60,440 nucleotides of DNA from Candidatus Elulimicrobium sp. (GTDB lineage Bacteria; Patescibacteriota; Minisyncoccia; Phycocordibacterales; UBA918), in assembly GCA_020720815.1 (NCBI GenBank), contig DYNY01000006.1, positions 1-60,440 on the forward strand, written 5' to 3'. Shown here in pieces: positions 1 to 7,657 of the stretch. Positions within the stretch are counted from its first letter, which is position 1, and each line of letters starts with the position of its first letter. The translations under genes and the position numbers were made by a program. Below the pieces are notes generated by a model, which saw only the letters and a list, made by a program, of their open reading frames with translations, had not been told where the DNA came from and ran no database searches.

Positions 1-25
1 CTTTGGTAATCTATAATTGCTTTAG

Positions 26-508
26 TTAAGCTTTAAGTAGTTCCTCGAGTTGATCCAGTCCCTGGTTGAAGCCTTCTTTCATCCCCATTTCTATTACCGT
101 CTGCAAGTCTTTTTCACTGGCGTAGGTGGTGGTGACGATTATCTTGGTCACTTCTCCTTCTATATCAAACTGTAGGTCCCAGTGGCTTGTGGGTAGGTCA
201 GCATTGATAACCCCTTTTTCATCACAGAAGCAATCAATGGCAGTGAACGAGGCGAGGGGAACAATCATTAAGTATTTGTTAAGACAATATTGCTTTTCGC
301 CAACTGGCCCTTCCATGAAGTAATGCCAGGCGCCACCTTCGCTAAAGTTAAAAGACTTAGTGCGGGCGTGCCAAGGAGCCGGGGCCCACCATTTTTCTAG
401 TATTGTATTATCAGTCCAGGCGTCCTAAACCTTTTCTAAGGGAGCTGTGAAGGAACGTTCAGCCACGAGGGTCTTTTTGTCATCGCTAATAGTATAGATG
501 GTTTTCAT
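26..508 (-). pseudogene. AHSA1/SRPBCC domain protein broken by an in-frame TAG
   Basis: Reading from the ATG at 508 gives an SRPBCC protein of the AHSA1 (Hsp90 activator homologue) type, 160 residues if intact. The N-terminus has the family pattern (VAERSFTAPLEKV, then DAWT and EKWWAPAPW). Codon 28, at 425-427, is TAG where the family normally has Trp (VWDAWT), so a single TGG to TAG change explains it. The ORF track shows only the part after an internal Met at 316. The gene lies 9 nt after the SAM-hydrolase-like gene and was probably cotranscribed with it. A sequencing error cannot be excluded. Ligand and role are unknown. Confidence 0.75.
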
Positions 509-517
509 AATTTAAAA

Positions 518-1330
518 TTAATTAGTGGCTTTTCTAAAATAGGATTCCTGCGAGAATACCCCATCACCGATTTTGGCCTGGTGAATACGGGCAAAGCTAC
601 TGCGCTGGGCCATCAGTTCAATAAATCTAGTACCTTTGATACCAGAACTACCATGTACCAGTGCATGTGCGCCATCTGGTACATTACGTAGTTGTTCAAA
701 ATATGGCAGTTCACCAAAGCGAGTCCTCGTAACACCAGCGGGATTTATATCATCAGTGGTTAAGGTAGTTTTGCAATTGCCAAAGTTGTCGATGTGCCAG
801 ATGGCATTTGGTAGTTCTGGTATTAGACTTAAGTCATGAGGGGTGCTCGGTAGGTTGTTACCCTTTAGCATAAAAGCGCCAGCTCGGGGCAGAAAATCAA
901 AGCTACGGAATTGGGTCGTCGGGATTTGCTTGGCGGCTTCTTCTGAAATAAACCCAGCCTCGAGCATTGCCTTCGCTCCCGTATGAGTATCAAGGAGATC
1001 TAGCCTAGGGAGAAGACCTAGTTGCTTAACGGCGGAGAGAGTGTATCCATCAACACTAACTAAAATCAAAGTTTGGCCGTAGTAGAAAAAACCAAATGGG
1101 GTGCCATTTTCCCATTTGGTCGTATGTCCGCCTCGGGGAGCTACATTTACTAAGACGAGGCCTTCGCGACCTTCAGTAGCATCTAGTACGTCAACCAGTT
1201 GCATACTAGCTTCAAGGTCGCTTTCTACGCCAATAAATGATAAACCAGTTTTCATGATAGAAGCTATTCGACTCTCTTGTCGCCCGCGCGCATTATCGTC
1301 TTTGCAATCATTGATGATGGTGGTGAACAT
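518..1330 (-). CDS. SAM hydroxide adenosyltransferase-like protein (DUF62)
   Basis: This 270-residue protein resembles the DUF62 family, which hydrolyses S-adenosylmethionine to adenosine and methionine and is related to fluorinase/chlorinase. The visible signs are an N-terminal DCKDDNARGRQ segment in the place of the substrate loop, a central GTPFGFFYYGQ stretch, and HIDNFGNCKTT late in the protein, which matches the conserved 'IDxFGN' element of the C-terminal barrel. It is divergent, so the reaction is inferred from the fold. It is the first gene of a small minus-strand unit with the broken AHSA1 gene. No Shine-Dalgarno sequence is seen. Confidence 0.6.
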   Translation of the reverse strand: MFTTIINDCKDDNARGRQESRIASIMKTGLSFIGVESDLEASMQLVDVLDATEGREGLVLVNVAPRGGHTTKWENGTPFGFFYYGQTLILVSVDGYTLSAVKQLGLLPRLDLLDTHTGAKAMLEAGFISEEAAKQIPTTQFRSFDFLPRAGAFMLKGNNLPSTPHDLSLIPELPNAIWHIDNFGNCKTTLTTDDINPAGVTRTRFGELPYFEQLRNVPDGAHALVHGSSGIKGTRFIELMAQRSSFARIHQAKIGDGVFSQESYFRKATN

Positions 1331-1417
1331 GAAAAATATTTTAGTTAATAACAGTTAATAGATGGTAACAAACCGAGTGGTAAATTAAAAGAGTGATTTA
1401 GCTTTTGAAAAATAGAG

Positions 1418-1440
1418 TACGTCCCGCTAAACGGGACGTA
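1418..1440 (-). terminator. Terminator of the Zn-ribbon gene
   Basis: A 9-bp perfect stem (tacgtcccg/cgggacgta) with a 5-nt loop is followed on the minus strand by a T-rich tract (CTCTATTTTTC). It lies just beyond the stop of the 1461-1679 gene. Confidence 0.75.
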
Positions 1441-1460
1441 TGTAAGTTGATTTTTTGTAA

Positions 1461-1679
1461 TTACGACGAAGCTAGACGCTCCAGCTCAGGTTTGCAGACT
1501 AGGCGCCCGCTACCATCGCAGGTTTGTCCTGGTCGTTGACCTTTGATTGGAAGACCGTAGTGTGCGGGATAGGTGTAACCTTTACCACCTGGCCCGACGC
1601 CGATACAAAGCTTTTGTCGACAGACTGGGCAGAGCGACTGGTACGATCGGCCGACATTGAGGATTACATCTTGATTCAT
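1461..1679 (-). CDS. Small cysteine-rich (zinc-ribbon-like) protein
   Basis: This 72-residue protein has a CPVCRQKLC knuckle, a Gly/Pro-rich centre, and two more cysteines (QTCDGSG, RLVCKP) that could complete a metal site. The ORF track extends it 48 codons upstream, but that extension reads through a terminator hairpin. The ATG at 1679 is preceded by CGGAG at good spacing, so I chose that start. It stands alone between two strong hairpins, and its Shine-Dalgarno signal sets it apart from the flanking native genes. I know no family for it; RNA or DNA binding is only a guess. Confidence 0.6.
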   Translation of the reverse strand: MNQDVILNVGRSYQSLCPVCRQKLCIGVGPGGKGYTYPAHYGLPIKGQRPGQTCDGSGRLVCKPELERLASS

Positions 1680-1746
1680 GAGATTACTCCGGCTGGTGAA
1701 CAGGCTATAGTTTTTATAACATGTATATAGGTAAAAACTCAAGACA

Positions 1747-1779
1747 AGTAAAAGCCCCTTGGCTGAAGGGGCTTTTACT
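1747..1779. terminator. Perfect 14-bp hairpin upstream of the Zn-ribbon gene
   Basis: agtaaaagcccctt and its exact complement are separated by a 5-nt loop. The A- and T-rich outer arms allow termination on either strand. It insulates the small gene from HU. Confidence 0.7.
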
Positions 1780-1893
1780 AAATTGTGATGGGAAATAGCG
1801 AGGAATACCCTTTGCATTTCCACATAGCGTATTACCTCCGCTACCTAAATATTATATCATTCCGATTATAAAGTTGCCAACAAAATCTGGTAC

Positions 1894-1925
1894 AAAAATA
1901 TCCACCACAGTGGGCGGATATTTTT
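1894..1925 (-). terminator. HU terminator
   Basis: aaaaatatcc pairs with ggatattttt, and an inner cc/gg extension continues the stem across one mismatch. The outer arm supplies the U-tract. It lies 20 nt past the HU stop codon. Confidence 0.7.
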
Positions 1926-1944
1926 ACGTTAAAAACAGTGGCGA

Positions 1945-2217
1945 CTATTTAACAGCATCTTTTAGAGCCTTGGCAGCGCGGAACTTTGGAACACGCATAG
2001 CTGGAACCGATACAGTCTCTCCAGTACGTGGGTTACGAGCCTCTCGCTTAGCGCGAAGCTTAGCTTCAAAAATACCAAAACCAGCAACCGATACAGCCGT
2101 ACCATCCTTCATAGCTGATTCGATACTACCAAACACTGTATCTACTGCTCGTTCAGCATCGGCCTTTGTAGAACCGAGTACTTCATGTACTGCGCTGATG
2201 ATATCTGCTTTATTCAT
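1945..2217 (-). CDS. hup: HU family DNA-binding protein
   Basis: This 90-residue protein is a complete HU/IHF-fold nucleoid protein. It starts MNKADIISAV, carries the GFGIFE turn at the centre, and has the DNA-clamping beta arm with ARNPRTGE and the usual proline (SVPAM), ending with the VPKFRAAKALKDAV helix. It bends and compacts DNA as a dimer. A -10 TATAAT lies on the minus strand at 2308-2313 and gives a leader of about 85 nt. There is no Shine-Dalgarno sequence. Whether it is HU or IHF in function cannot be told from sequence; HU is the usual case in this group. Confidence 0.95.
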   Translation of the reverse strand: MNKADIISAVHEVLGSTKADAERAVDTVFGSIESAMKDGTAVSVAGFGIFEAKLRAKREARNPRTGETVSVPAMRVPKFRAAKALKDAVK

Positions 2218-2404
2218 AGAATTGAGAGAATTAACTTTTTAGTGCGATTAAAAATTTTGTGGTGAGTGTCTAACTCATGCACGACGCCGACTGTGTGGCA
2301 TAGGAGTATTATATAGCAAGCTAGAAAAGCTGCCACGTCTTCCTCTGTGTGCTTTTGTGTTGTGTAATTTAATTCACTACTTTTATCCCGGTCAGAATTT
2401 TCGC

Positions 2405-3934
2405 TTAGCGAGCGTAACTTACAACTCGAGTTTCGCGAATTACGTGTACTTTAATCTCTCCTGGATAACGCAAACGGGTTTCGATGGTTGTGGCAATTGT
2501 GCGCGCCAGCGTGTGCGCTTCAAAATCGCTGATAGCTTCAGGATTAATAAGGACGCGTATCTCGCGACCAGCGGCGATAGCAAAGGCTTTATCTACACCA
2601 TTTAAATCAGTCGCGATAGTTTCGAGGTCAGATAACCGTTTTATGTAGTTTTCAATTGAATCACGTCTAGCACCTGGACGACCGCCAGAGATAGCGTCAG
2701 CTACTTGAACGATAATTGATTCTGGAGTTTCGTAAGGATATTCCTCATGGTGAGCCCTCATCGCCAAAATAACTTGTTGATCTACGCCATATTTCTCCAA
2801 GATGCGAATACCAATTTCTACGTGGGTACCGGCAACTTCGTGACTAACGGTCTTACCGATATCATGCAAGAGGGCACCGGCTCGTGAGACTGCTACATCG
2901 GCGCCAATTTCTTCCGCAATAATCGCGGCCATGTGCGCCATTTCCACTGAGTGCCAAAGTACGTTCTGACCGTAGCTAGTGCGGAAGTGTAGTCGACCAA
3001 GAATCATGATGAGGTCAGGGTGAAGGTTTGGTACGTTGGCGTCATAAGCCGCTTTCTCGCCCATCTTTCTGACAATAGAAGCCACTTCCTTACGGGCGGT
3101 ATCAACCATCTCTTCAATCTTGGCTGGTTGAATACGGCCATCTTTTAGTAGGTTTTCCATGGCGACGCGAGCAATTTCTCGTCGGATAGGATCAAAGGAA
3201 GAGAGGACAATATAACCAGGTGTTTCATCTATCAAAACATCAACTCCTGTAGCACGTTCAAAGGCGCGCACATTGCGGCCTTCCTTACCAATAACTTTAC
3301 CTTTTAGATCGTCACTTGGGATTTCCACATGAGCGGTCATAACGTTAGTTGGTACGTTGTTACCAACGCGGTGAATTGCGGCTAAAATCAGATTCTGAGC
3401 CCTTTCTTCAAACGCTTCACTACCAGCGCGTTCGATTTTTTCGATTCGTGCACGTAGGTCTTCAGCTCGTTCCGCTTCCATCTTGGCTACGATTTGATCG
3501 TATGCTTCTTCCAGAGTTAGTTTGGCTACATCTTCTAGTTTCTTTTCAATATCGTTTTTTCGTTCATCTAGTCTTTCTTTGATTGACTTCACTTCGACAA
3601 TCTTGCTTTGGAGTGATTCACGTTGTGAATCAAGATCTATTTGTCTACTATCAATCAACTCTTCGCGCTTCTGCAGGTGTTTTTCTTTTTCCGATAACTT
3701 TTCTTCCTGAGTCTTTCGTTCCGTTTTGGCTTCATCTAGTGTAGCTGCTGCTTTTGCTTCCGCCTTTTCAATTATTTCGACAACCCGTTTTTCTGCTTCG
3801 AGTGTCTTCTCTTTGATGTCTAATTCCAGGGATTGCTTCTTGGATAAGGCATGAAGGTATCGAAAGTAATAGCCAGCTGCTACGCCGAGTCCGAGGGTTG
3901 CGATAATGGCGAGGCCCTGCAAGAATGGTGGCAT
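2405..3934 (-). CDS. rny: Ribonuclease Y
   Basis: Membrane-anchored endoribonuclease that starts mRNA decay. The 509 residues show an N-terminal membrane segment (about 5-25), a long charged coiled coil (about 30-150), a KH RNA-binding domain (about 205-265, with GKVIGKEGRN) and an HD hydrolase domain whose metal site is ALLHDIGK (H357-D358). The length and domain order match the family. It lies between HU and clpP on the same strand, with a strong terminator separating it from clpP, so it is its own unit. Confidence 0.97.
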   Translation of the reverse strand: MPPFLQGLAIIATLGLGVAAGYYFRYLHALSKKQSLELDIKEKTLEAEKRVVEIIEKAEAKAAATLDEAKTERKTQEEKLSEKEKHLQKREELIDSRQIDLDSQRESLQSKIVEVKSIKERLDERKNDIEKKLEDVAKLTLEEAYDQIVAKMEAERAEDLRARIEKIERAGSEAFEERAQNLILAAIHRVGNNVPTNVMTAHVEIPSDDLKGKVIGKEGRNVRAFERATGVDVLIDETPGYIVLSSFDPIRREIARVAMENLLKDGRIQPAKIEEMVDTARKEVASIVRKMGEKAAYDANVPNLHPDLIMILGRLHFRTSYGQNVLWHSVEMAHMAAIIAEEIGADVAVSRAGALLHDIGKTVSHEVAGTHVEIGIRILEKYGVDQQVILAMRAHHEEYPYETPESIIVQVADAISGGRPGARRDSIENYIKRLSDLETIATDLNGVDKAFAIAAGREIRVLINPEAISDFEAHTLARTIATTIETRLRYPGEIKVHVIRETRVVSYAR

Positions 3935-4013
3935 AGTTCCTTATTTTACGTTGTTAAATTCTCTCAACCGTGACTGTCAGTTCAATCGTACCATACCAGA
4001 AGTATGAGAGGTT

Positions 4014-4054
4014 GTAAAACACCCCGATGAGCCTAGCTCATCGGGGTGTTTTAC
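4014..4054 (-). terminator. clpP terminator
   Basis: A perfect 19-bp stem (gtaaaacaccccgatgagc) with a 3-nt loop, starting 15 nt after the clpP stop. The outer arm provides the U-rich end. Confidence 0.85.
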
Positions 4055-4068
4055 TGTTCTCTTTCTAA

Positions 4069-4680
4069 TTACTTGTATACCTGGTCCACTATTCCGTAAG
4101 CTTTGGCTTCATCTGCATCCATAAAAAAGTCGCGGTCAACATCATGCTCAATCTTCTGGAGTTTCTGACCGGTCGCTTTGGCGAGCATTTTGTTGAGTTT
4201 GTCGCGGGTCTTTATGATGTGACGGGCAGTAATATCAATATCAGAAGCCTGGCCGTAAGCGCCACCACTCGGTTGGTGAATCATTACTTCAGCGTTTGGT
4301 AGCATAAAGCGCTTGTCTTTTTGGCCTTGCGATAGGATGAGCGAGCCCATGGAGGCGGCCATACCCACACATACCGTAGCCACGTCTGGCTTGATGTGGT
4401 GCATGGTATCAATAATTGATAGGCCAGCGGTCACACTCCCGCCGGGGGAGTTTACATAAATATAAATATCTTTCTTAGGGTCTTCAGATTCTAGGAAAAG
4501 AAGTTGGGCGACGATTAGATTCGCCATTTGGTCTTCAATTTGACCAGTAATAAAGATAATTCGTTCTTTAAGTAGGCGGGAGAATATATCGTAGGCGCGC
4601 TCTCCACCCATGGTCTTTTCAATGACCATTGGCACCAGGTAGTTACTGACGGTTTGGTTTTGTTTTTCTTGGTTTGACAT
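4069..4680 (-). CDS. clpP: ATP-dependent Clp protease proteolytic subunit
   Basis: Serine peptidase that forms the barrel of the Clp protease. All three catalytic residues are visible: S110 in GMAASMGS, H135 in VMIHQP and D184 in VDRDFFM. The 203 residues fit the family. The minus-strand sequence upstream holds an extended -10 (TGcTACCAT at 4690-4695) whose end lies 9 nt before the ATG, so the mRNA is probably nearly leaderless. A perfect dyad covers the -35 region. No Clp ATPase gene is in this window. Confidence 0.97.
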   Translation of the reverse strand: MSNQEKQNQTVSNYLVPMVIEKTMGGERAYDIFSRLLKERIIFITGQIEDQMANLIVAQLLFLESEDPKKDIYIYVNSPGGSVTAGLSIIDTMHHIKPDVATVCVGMAASMGSLILSQGQKDKRFMLPNAEVMIHQPSGGAYGQASDIDITARHIIKTRDKLNKMLAKATGQKLQKIEHDVDRDFFMDADEAKAYGIVDQVYK

Positions 4681-4703
4681 ATGCGCTGTATGGTAGCAGA
4701 AAA

Positions 4704-4722
4704 TAACTGGCTCTGCCAGTTA
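4704..4722. promoter_or_regulatory. Perfect dyad over the clpP -35 region
   Basis: taactggc/gccagtta with a 3-nt spacer. It covers the place where the -35 hexamer of the clpP promoter should be, counted from the -10 at 4690-4695. An operator is inferred; no regulator is known. Confidence 0.45.
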
Positions 4723-4815
4723 GGGGTTAATTTAATTGCCAGGCCAACTGTTTCTAGTGCTTAGTTATATAGGTGCTCGGCGTGGGCATTATGTTCTTCA
4801 TGAGGAGAAGTGAAC

Positions 4816-5034
4816 ATGAGCGAAGAAAATATTTCTAAGTTACAACCCTCTGAAACTATACCCGAGGTAAAAATGTTGGTGACTGGTTTCATGTTCTGTT
4901 TACATCCAGAAAAATTTGGTGTTTGTGGGGCGACACTCAACACTTTTAGTGCAGACAGTGAATTAGTGAAGTGCATGTACGGACATACTTTTCACGTTGC
5001 CATTGTACGCAAGAAGTTTTTCAAGGCGGAATGA
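4816..5034 (+). CDS. Small hypothetical protein with Cys/His pairs
   Basis: This 72-residue protein starts MSEENISKLQ. The ORF track begins at a GTG 6 nt earlier, but GAGGAG precedes the ATG at 4816 at good spacing. The second half has CLHPEKFGVCG and KCMYGHTFH, which could bind a metal. It is AT-rich like its neighbours but carries a strong Shine-Dalgarno sequence like the orphan cassette genes. A bidirectional terminator follows. No family recognised. The minus-strand ORF across the same bases looks like a shadow. Confidence 0.55.
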   Translation: MSEENISKLQPSETIPEVKMLVTGFMFCLHPEKFGVCGATLNTFSADSELVKCMYGHTFHVAIVRKKFFKAE

Positions 5035-5060
5035 TTCTTAAGTGGTTGTTTGAAAAGATA

Positions 5061-5094
5061 AACCCCCCACGAAGCCGAGGCTTCGTGGGGGGTT
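5061..5094. terminator. Bidirectional terminator between the small Cys/His gene and tig
   Basis: aaccccccacgaagcc pairs with ggcttcgtggggggtt in a near-perfect stem with a tiny loop. It lies between two convergent genes. Confidence 0.8.
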
Positions 5095-5113
5095 TGAACA
5101 TTTCCTGCTTACT

Positions 5114-6286
5114 TTATTTAGTTGCTTCCAGCATTTTCATCACGGCGTTGTTGGTTAGTACGGTTGTGACATAGACAGTCACTCGGTACGGGTCAGCGTC
5201 TTTATATTGAGAAATTAATTCCTTTACTTGAGCTTCCACTTCTTCCTTTTCAGCTACGATTTTCTCGGCCTTAGAAATTTCATTAAGAATTAATTGGAGC
5301 TTAGCTCGCTTTTCCGCTGCTGGTGTCCATTCCGCTTTCAGATCTTCTATGGTTTTGTTTATGTGTTTGAGATAGTCTTCAATTTTTAGATTAGAGCGAC
5401 TGAGGTCTTCTTCCATCTGGGCAAACATCTGATTGAGTTCTGAGTCAATCAAAATCTGTGGTAGTTCGATAGTACTGTCGGCAATAATCGTATCAGTAAT
5501 CTTGGCGCGGTGTTTGCTTTCCACGTCTTGGGCTTTTTGGATAGTTAGATGTTCCTTAATTTTTTCTTTAAAATCTGCGACGTTAGCAAATTGTCCTGGT
5601 TGGCCAAGTCCGGCTACTAGTCCATCGGTTAATTCTGGTAGAGATAGTTTGGCTAGGTCAGTTTCAGTTTCGATAGCCGATTCACCTGCTTCTGGTGTAG
5701 CTGGGGTAGTTTCGGTTTCAGTAGTCTCTGCTTTGTCGGCTCTGGCCTTGGCTTGGATTCGGTCATAGGCCACCTTTTGCCGCAAAATCTCATTGATTTG
5801 TTTTTTAATTTCCTCTTCAGTTACTTCTTTAGATTCCTTACCTTTATTTATCTCGGCCGCGAGCTTTTTATAATCAGGTAGAGTAATGTCAGGAATAACC
5901 GCTACGGTGATAGAAAGCCCTAGTGGGTTATTGGGCGCAAGCTTAGTTAGTTCTACCTTTGGGTGACCGATAGCGTCAATCTTATGTTCCTCAAGAATGT
6001 GAGGGTACATATGAGCGATAGTACGCTCAGCCATTTCACTAAGGATAGACATTTCCCCGAGGTGCTTCACTAAGATATTTTCTGGTACGTGACCTTTGCG
6101 GAAGCCGTCTAATTCAACGTTAGCGCCCAGGTCTTTAATAGCGGCGCCACGTGCCAGCTCTACCTCTGCCCAAGGTATTTCGCCGACAATCTTTACTTGC
6201 GATTGTGGCTCTTTAGTAACGGTAAAAGCGCCCTTAAAATCAATATCATGGGCGTGGTGATCGTGCTCGTGTGAATGTTGTGACAT
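5114..6286 (-). CDS. tig: Trigger factor lacking the PPIase domain
   Basis: Ribosome-bound chaperone. The ribosome-docking signature GFRKGHVP is at residues 61-68 and the N-domain continues to about residue 150. In the usual FKBP-type PPIase position I see only a helical stretch and an acidic Thr/Glu/Pro-rich linker (around residues 205-230), then the helical C-domain arms. At 390 residues it is shorter than the common form of about 430. The N-terminus is unusual: MSQHSHEHDHHAHD has six His in fourteen residues, which could bind metal. It is a single gene with a terminator downstream. Confidence 0.9.
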   Translation of the reverse strand: MSQHSHEHDHHAHDIDFKGAFTVTKEPQSQVKIVGEIPWAEVELARGAAIKDLGANVELDGFRKGHVPENILVKHLGEMSILSEMAERTIAHMYPHILEEHKIDAIGHPKVELTKLAPNNPLGLSITVAVIPDITLPDYKKLAAEINKGKESKEVTEEEIKKQINEILRQKVAYDRIQAKARADKAETTETETTPATPEAGESAIETETDLAKLSLPELTDGLVAGLGQPGQFANVADFKEKIKEHLTIQKAQDVESKHRAKITDTIIADSTIELPQILIDSELNQMFAQMEEDLSRSNLKIEDYLKHINKTIEDLKAEWTPAAEKRAKLQLILNEISKAEKIVAEKEEVEAQVKELISQYKDADPYRVTVYVTTVLTNNAVMKMLEATK

Positions 6287-6394
6287 AGTACGCGCTAGTG
6301 TACGTAAATATAGGATATTTGCAACCAGAAACTAAAGAAAATTTGAAATCCTCAAGGTGCTTATCTGACGTTTTGGGTTATTTAGATATGGCAA

Positions 6395-6415
6395 ACCCCG
6401 CAGGGTTTGCGGGGT
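6395..6415 (-). terminator. Hairpin after the 6438-6863 gene
   Basis: accccgca/tgcggggt with a 5-nt loop, on the 3' side of the minus-strand orphan gene. The U-tract is weak. Confidence 0.5.
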
Positions 6416-6437
6416 GGGGTGGTGTAGGACTTCGACA

Positions 6438-6863
6438 TCACGTCTTCCTGATGACTGCCAACAACTTTGGCACTGTACCAGGGAAGGGTGCTTCCGGTGG
6501 CGTCGGGCAGTTTTTCGGAAGTGGTGTATTCAAAATTGACACCTCCTTGTACCCAAAGAGGTAGAGGTTGGTTCCGTCAGACAGGTCTTTGAAAAGACGA
6601 TGGAGTATTTCAGGTAGCGTGCCAATCACCTGGAACGTCCAGGGAAACTGTACGGTCACCTGGGGGCGCCAGGTTGTATAGGTGACTCCATACATCACGT
6701 ATGCCGTCGGGAAGGCCAACTTCAGTCCAAGAATTTCCCACCGCTTGCACTCAAGTGAGATTTCGCTCAGAGCGAGGAAAATCTCCGATATGGGTGAGTG
6801 ATCGATTCGTGCGAATCCCGCTAGCGTGACGTTATCGAAAGGAACAGTGTGAGAATGAAGCAT
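6438..6863 (-). CDS. Hypothetical protein (GC-rich orphan class)
   Basis: A 141-residue soluble protein with no family I recognise. It has no signal peptide or membrane segment and is rich in aromatic residues and proline (WRPQVTVQFPW, PLPKNCPTPPEAPFPGT). Base and codon use are clearly GC-richer than in trigger factor next door. The ATG follows CTCGAGAGAC, a weaker relative of the GGAGAC signal seen in other genes of this class. It stands alone, with a hairpin downstream. Confidence 0.55.
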   Translation of the reverse strand: MLHSHTVPFDNVTLAGFARIDHSPISEIFLALSEISLECKRWEILGLKLAFPTAYVMYGVTYTTWRPQVTVQFPWTFQVIGTLPEILHRLFKDLSDGTNLYLFGYKEVSILNTPLPKNCPTPPEAPFPGTVPKLLAVIRKT

Positions 6864-6985
6864 GATCGTCTCTCGAGAAGAACGACAGTGAAAGCACTGC
6901 CACTTTTCATATCTTAGGGGAGGGGAGGGAAAATGTAAAGATTGGATACCAATTTACCACGGTAGTTTTACCCTACGAATGTTGA

Positions 6986-7014
6986 TTGACAGGTGATACA
7001 CTTTTGATACACTT
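6986..7014 (+). promoter_or_regulatory. Antitoxin-toxin promoter with tandem operator repeats
   Basis: TTGACA (6986-6991) and TACACT (7008-7013, preceded by TGa) form a promoter with 16-bp spacing. TGATACACTT occurs twice (6994-7003 and 7005-7014), 11 bp apart, which is one helical turn and a usual arrangement for ribbon-helix-helix repressors. The second copy contains the -10, so binding would block transcription. Confidence 0.65.
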
Positions 7015-7022
7015 GGGGTATT

Positions 7023-7250
7023 ATGGCAACAACAAAAACAAGAATCAACGTTAGTTTAAGCGCTGAGGTTGAGCAAGCTCTTAAGGCTTTAGCTAAACGT
7101 GACCAAGTACCTTCCGCTACAAAAGCGGCTGAGCTTTTACGACTAGCTCTTGAGATTGAAGAGGACTATGTATTTTCGGCAATAGCGGATGAGCGACTGG
7201 CAGAAAAGAATATAAAGTGGCTTAAGAGTGAGGAGGTGTGGGGTAAATAG
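7023..7250 (+). CDS. Ribbon-helix-helix antitoxin
   Basis: 75 residues. The N-terminal strand and two helices (KTRINVSLSAEVEQALKALA, then TKAAELLRLALE) fit a ParD/RelB-type ribbon-helix-helix DNA-binding domain, and the C-terminal tail (KNIKWLKSEEVW) would wrap the toxin. The toxin starts 3 nt after its stop codon. The -10 ends 9 nt before the ATG, so the mRNA should be almost leaderless. Autoregulation through the tandem repeats upstream is the expected mode. Confidence 0.8.
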   Translation: MATTKTRINVSLSAEVEQALKALAKRDQVPSATKAAELLRLALEIEEDYVFSAIADERLAEKNIKWLKSEEVWGK

Positions 7251-7253
7251 AAT

Positions 7254-7526
7254 ATGTACCAGGTTATTTTTCATGTCAAAATTGTTGATGACTTAAAACA
7301 TATTTCACCACCACTCCAAAAGGCAATTAAAAAAGCTATCGAAGAAAAACTAACTACCTCACCAGAATCATTTGGTAAACCGCTTCAGTTTTCACTGAAA
7401 GGGGCTCGCAGTATGAGGGTGGGCAATTATCGAGTAATATTCCGTCTATCAAAATTGATTGTACAAATTATTATGATCGGGCACCGGTCAGTTGTATATG
7501 AGAATATACTAAGACGAAGGATTTAG
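7254..7526 (+). CDS. RelE/ParE-family toxin
   Basis: 90 residues with the RelE/ParE fold pattern: KPLQFSLKGARSMRVGNYRVIFRL is the usual core, and the C-terminus (MIGHRSVVYENILRRR) has the conserved His and basic residues. It is likely an mRNA interferase or a gyrase poison; these cannot be separated by sequence alone. It is translated with the antitoxin and followed by a shared terminator. Confidence 0.85.
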   Translation: MYQVIFHVKIVDDLKHISPPLQKAIKKAIEEKLTTSPESFGKPLQFSLKGARSMRVGNYRVIFRLSKLIVQIIMIGHRSVVYENILRRRI

Positions 7527-7551
7527 ACATTAAGTAGGTAATTATTAAAAA

Positions 7552-7580
7552 TCACCCAAAGCTCGGGGAGCTTTGGGTGA
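7552..7580. terminator. Bidirectional terminator between the toxin gene and the 7658 gene
   Basis: tcacccaaagctc/gagctttgggtga, a 13-bp perfect stem with a 3-nt loop. The minus strand has a good U-tract (GATTTTTAAT); the plus strand has only a weak one. Confidence 0.75.
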
Positions 7581-7657
7581 AGTTGCGTTTGTTGGGAGAT
7601 GTCTGGCAGTGAATGAGGAGGGTTATTTTTTATGTTCCAATCCCCTCGATTAGTTGA

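Noticed and set aside
425-427. TAG at codon 28 of the AHSA1 gene as a reassigned Trp codon
   Set aside because: TAG and TGA both act as ordinary stops in other genes here, and no other gene needs TAG read as Trp. A point mutation or error is simpler.
4761-4976. 71-residue minus-strand ORF opposite the small Cys/His gene
   Set aside because: No RBS or promoter, while the plus-strand ORF has GAGGAG and a terminator.
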